This document shows positions 16,183-17,250 of a DNA stretch of 17,250 nucleotides, piece after piece. The stretch is from the NCBI GenBank assembly GCA_023442525.1, contig JAEZZA010000008.1:1-17250 (forward strand). Reading direction: 5' to 3'. Below the pieces are notes generated by a model. It saw nothing but the letters and a program-made list of their open reading frames with translations, was not told the DNA's origin and made no database searches. Numbering within the stretch: the stretch's first letter is position 1; every line of letters starts with the position of its first letter. The position numbers and the translations under genes are program-made. This DNA is from Bacteroidota bacterium (GTDB taxonomy: Bacteria > Bacteroidota > Bacteroidia > Bacteroidales > UBA10428).

Positions 16183-16875
16183 CTACTTTTCTATTCCCAG
16201 GTAATTACATACCTCATCATACGTCATAGGCTCATTTGTACTATTCCCTGAAAATTTTTTCTGTTTTAAACCAATAAAGTCTCCGATATCAAGATTCCTG
16301 CGTATTGCAAAACTTTCCGGCGTTCCTCCCGGGATAATTATATACCTGAAAATATGGTCGGTTGAAATAGCTGTATAAGTATTTATACTATTAGTGAAAT
16401 TTATCCGTAGATTTTCTAATGTAACAAAAGCTGACCAGGTATCTGTTTGCGTGCTTCCCGAAATATAAGTCAGAACAATAGGCAACTGTGCAACCTGACC
16501 GGCAGACCAGATTGTGGGATTATATCCAAGTAATTTACCAAAAGTGAGCACAACTCCACTGTCAAGAATTCCCTGTGTAATTCCCGGAGCTTCTTCATCA
16601 TGATATAGGTTGGTAATTCCAAAAACTGAACTACTGGAATAAGATTCCGGTGTGAACCATTCGGAATAAATAATATTGGCATTTCCGACAGGGCCTTGCT
16701 CACCGGAGTCACCTTTATCTCCTTTGTCTCCTTTGTCTCCTTTTGTTCCTGTTGCGCCCTGTTGACCTTCCGGGCCTTCTTTTTCACATGAATAGTTGAA
16801 TGCGATAAGTGCCACGCACAGTATCATGAAAATACTTTTAATTCCCAACCGAAGGGTAATTACCTGGTTTTTCAT
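16183..16875 (-). CDS. Collagen-like Gly-X-Y exported protein
   Basis: A 230-residue protein from ATG 16875; an in-frame upstream start at 16935 adds 20 residues before the signal and is less likely. An N-terminal signal (hydrophobic part about 13-27) ends at NYSC with Cys30, a poor lipobox but in the right place for lipidation. Eleven perfect Gly-X-Y triplets follow (residues 34-66), including three GDK repeats in a row. The rest (about 67-230) is probably a beta-rich domain. Such small collagen-like lipoproteins are frequent in Bacteroidota; the triplets likely form a trimeric stalk holding the C-terminal domain away from the surface. The function is unknown. Confidence 0.82.
   Translation of the reverse strand: MKNQVITLRLGIKSIFMILCVALIAFNYSCEKEGPEGQQGATGTKGDKGDKGDKGDSGEQGPVGNANIIYSEWFTPESYSSSSVFGITNLYHDEEAPGITQGILDSGVVLTFGKLLGYNPTIWSAGQVAQLPIVLTYISGSTQTDTWSAFVTLENLRINFTNSINTYTAISTDHIFRYIIIPGGTPESFAIRRNLDIGDFIGLKQKKFSGNSTNEPMTYDEVCNYLGIEK
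16712..16747 (-). repeat. In-frame 9-bp tandem repeats coding GDK triplets
   Basis: Four 9-base units (CCTTTATCT, CCTTTGTCT twice, CCTTTTGTT on the plus strand) lie in tandem in the collagen-like gene. Because each unit is nine bases, gain or loss by slippage would keep the frame and only change stalk length. Confidence 0.7.
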
Positions 16876-17020
16876 ATATATTAAAATTGAGTTAGAGAAA
16901 GTAAATAATTCTTTTAAATGCAGACGTTCTACCACTTCATAACAGATAATATCCTGAATTGTTTAATTCGCTGAAAACTAATTAAGAACCGTACGGGATG
17001 GATAATTTCAACCACCATTA

Positions 17021-17170
17021 TTGGTCTATCTACAAAAATTCATCCTCTACGAGGATGGGGTAGTATGGCACATTGGTCTATCTACAAAAATACATCCTCT
17101 ACGAGGATGGGGGGTGGTATGGCACATTGGTCTCTCTATAAAAATTCATCCTCTACGAGGATGGGGGGTA
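17021..17170 (-). repeat. Three tandem 52-54-bp hairpin repeats, inverted orientation
   Basis: Units start at 17021, 17073 and 17127 (52, 54 and about 44 bases), each beginning with TTGGTCT and holding the perfect hairpin CATCCTC-TAC-GAGGATG. The hairpin core is the reverse complement of the core in the end repeat. Read on the minus strand each unit has core, (A/T)TGAAT, two variable bases and TTGTAGA (slightly changed in units 2 and 3), like the end-repeat unit. They are therefore diverged inverted copies of the same element. The rest of the gap from 16936 shows no gene. Confidence 0.85.
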
Positions 17171-17175
17171 AGAAT

Positions 17176-17250
17176 AACCTCGTAGAGGTTGAATGATTGT
17201 AGAATGTTTATGGTCAAGGATTTTTCCAACCTCGTAGAGGTTGAATGATT
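17176..17250 (+). repeat. 52-bp-period hairpin repeat, right end of window
   Basis: Two copies of the element, cores at 17178 and 17230 (52-bp period), the second cut by the window end. Hairpins are AACCTC-GTA-GAGGTT (17176-17190) and CAACCTC-GTA-GAGGTTG (17227-17243). Bases 17180-17250 are identical to 1-71. Confidence 0.92.

Noticed and set aside
17021..17250. CRISPR array (regular repeats of about 52 bases)
   Set aside because: The sequence between the hairpin cores is also conserved between copies instead of being unique, the repeats are hairpin elements in two orientations, and there are no cas genes.
1..17250. Small circular plasmid or phage genome, from the identical ends
   Set aside because: No replication, partition, capsid or integrase gene; the content is chromosomal housekeeping, and the end overlap lies in a tandem repeat.

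Overview
The window looks like a chromosomal fragment of a Bacteroidota bacterium, most likely of the Bacteroidales/Marinilabiliales kind and perhaps a metagenomic contig. This rests on several things: TAnnTTTG-type -7 promoter boxes in place of E. coli-like promoters, almost no Shine-Dalgarno sequences, lipoprotein glycoside hydrolases of GH127 and GH2 type, a membrane-anchored MutS-like protein, an M23 peptidase with an HLDF motif, a Gly-X-Y lipoprotein, and GAAG-capped intergenic hairpin repeats. No tool or database was used, so the taxonomic placement is inference.

Layout. Positions 1-346 carry no convincing gene; they hold repeats, namely the end of a 52-bp repeat array and a run of GAAG-loop hairpins. 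Positions 347-6671 form a minus-strand carbohydrate region: a GH127 beta-L-arabinofuranosidase-like lipoprotein, an exported metallo-beta-lactamase-fold hydrolase and a large GH2 lipoprotein. A plus-strand tRNA-Arg(CCG) with its own terminator sits between the last two. Position 6893 starts an exported transglutaminase-like protein. It ends at a terminator shared with a convergent small cysteine-rich lipoprotein, which is followed on the same strand by the MutS-like ATPase. From 10284 the plus strand carries leuS and an M23 peptidase (4-nt gap, probably one operon), a terminator, then a TatD-family hydrolase and a type I asparaginase (13-nt gap, probably one operon). A minus-strand Gly-X-Y lipoprotein converges on the asparaginase gene. 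Positions 16936-17250 are repeats again.

How the genes work together. The two glycoside hydrolases and the MBL hydrolase probably act outside the inner membrane on plant-type or other complex glycans, but no SusC/SusD pair or regulator is present, so no complete polysaccharide utilisation locus can be claimed. The leuS-to-asparaginase block is ordinary housekeeping. I saw no phage genes, transposase, CRISPR array, toxin-antitoxin pair or recognisable defence system.

Most worth a second look. (1) The first and last 71 bases are identical, so the window begins and ends in the same repeat; it could be a contig broken at, or falsely closed through, that repeat. (2) The right end holds three diverged copies of the same 52-bp element in inverted orientation, facing the copies that form the end repeat. 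(3) The tRNA-Arg has A19 and U56 in place of the near-universal G19-C56 tertiary pair, a paired change. (4) The MutS-like protein has membrane segments and no visible mismatch-recognition domain. (5) The M23 peptidase has Asp in place of the second His of HxH.
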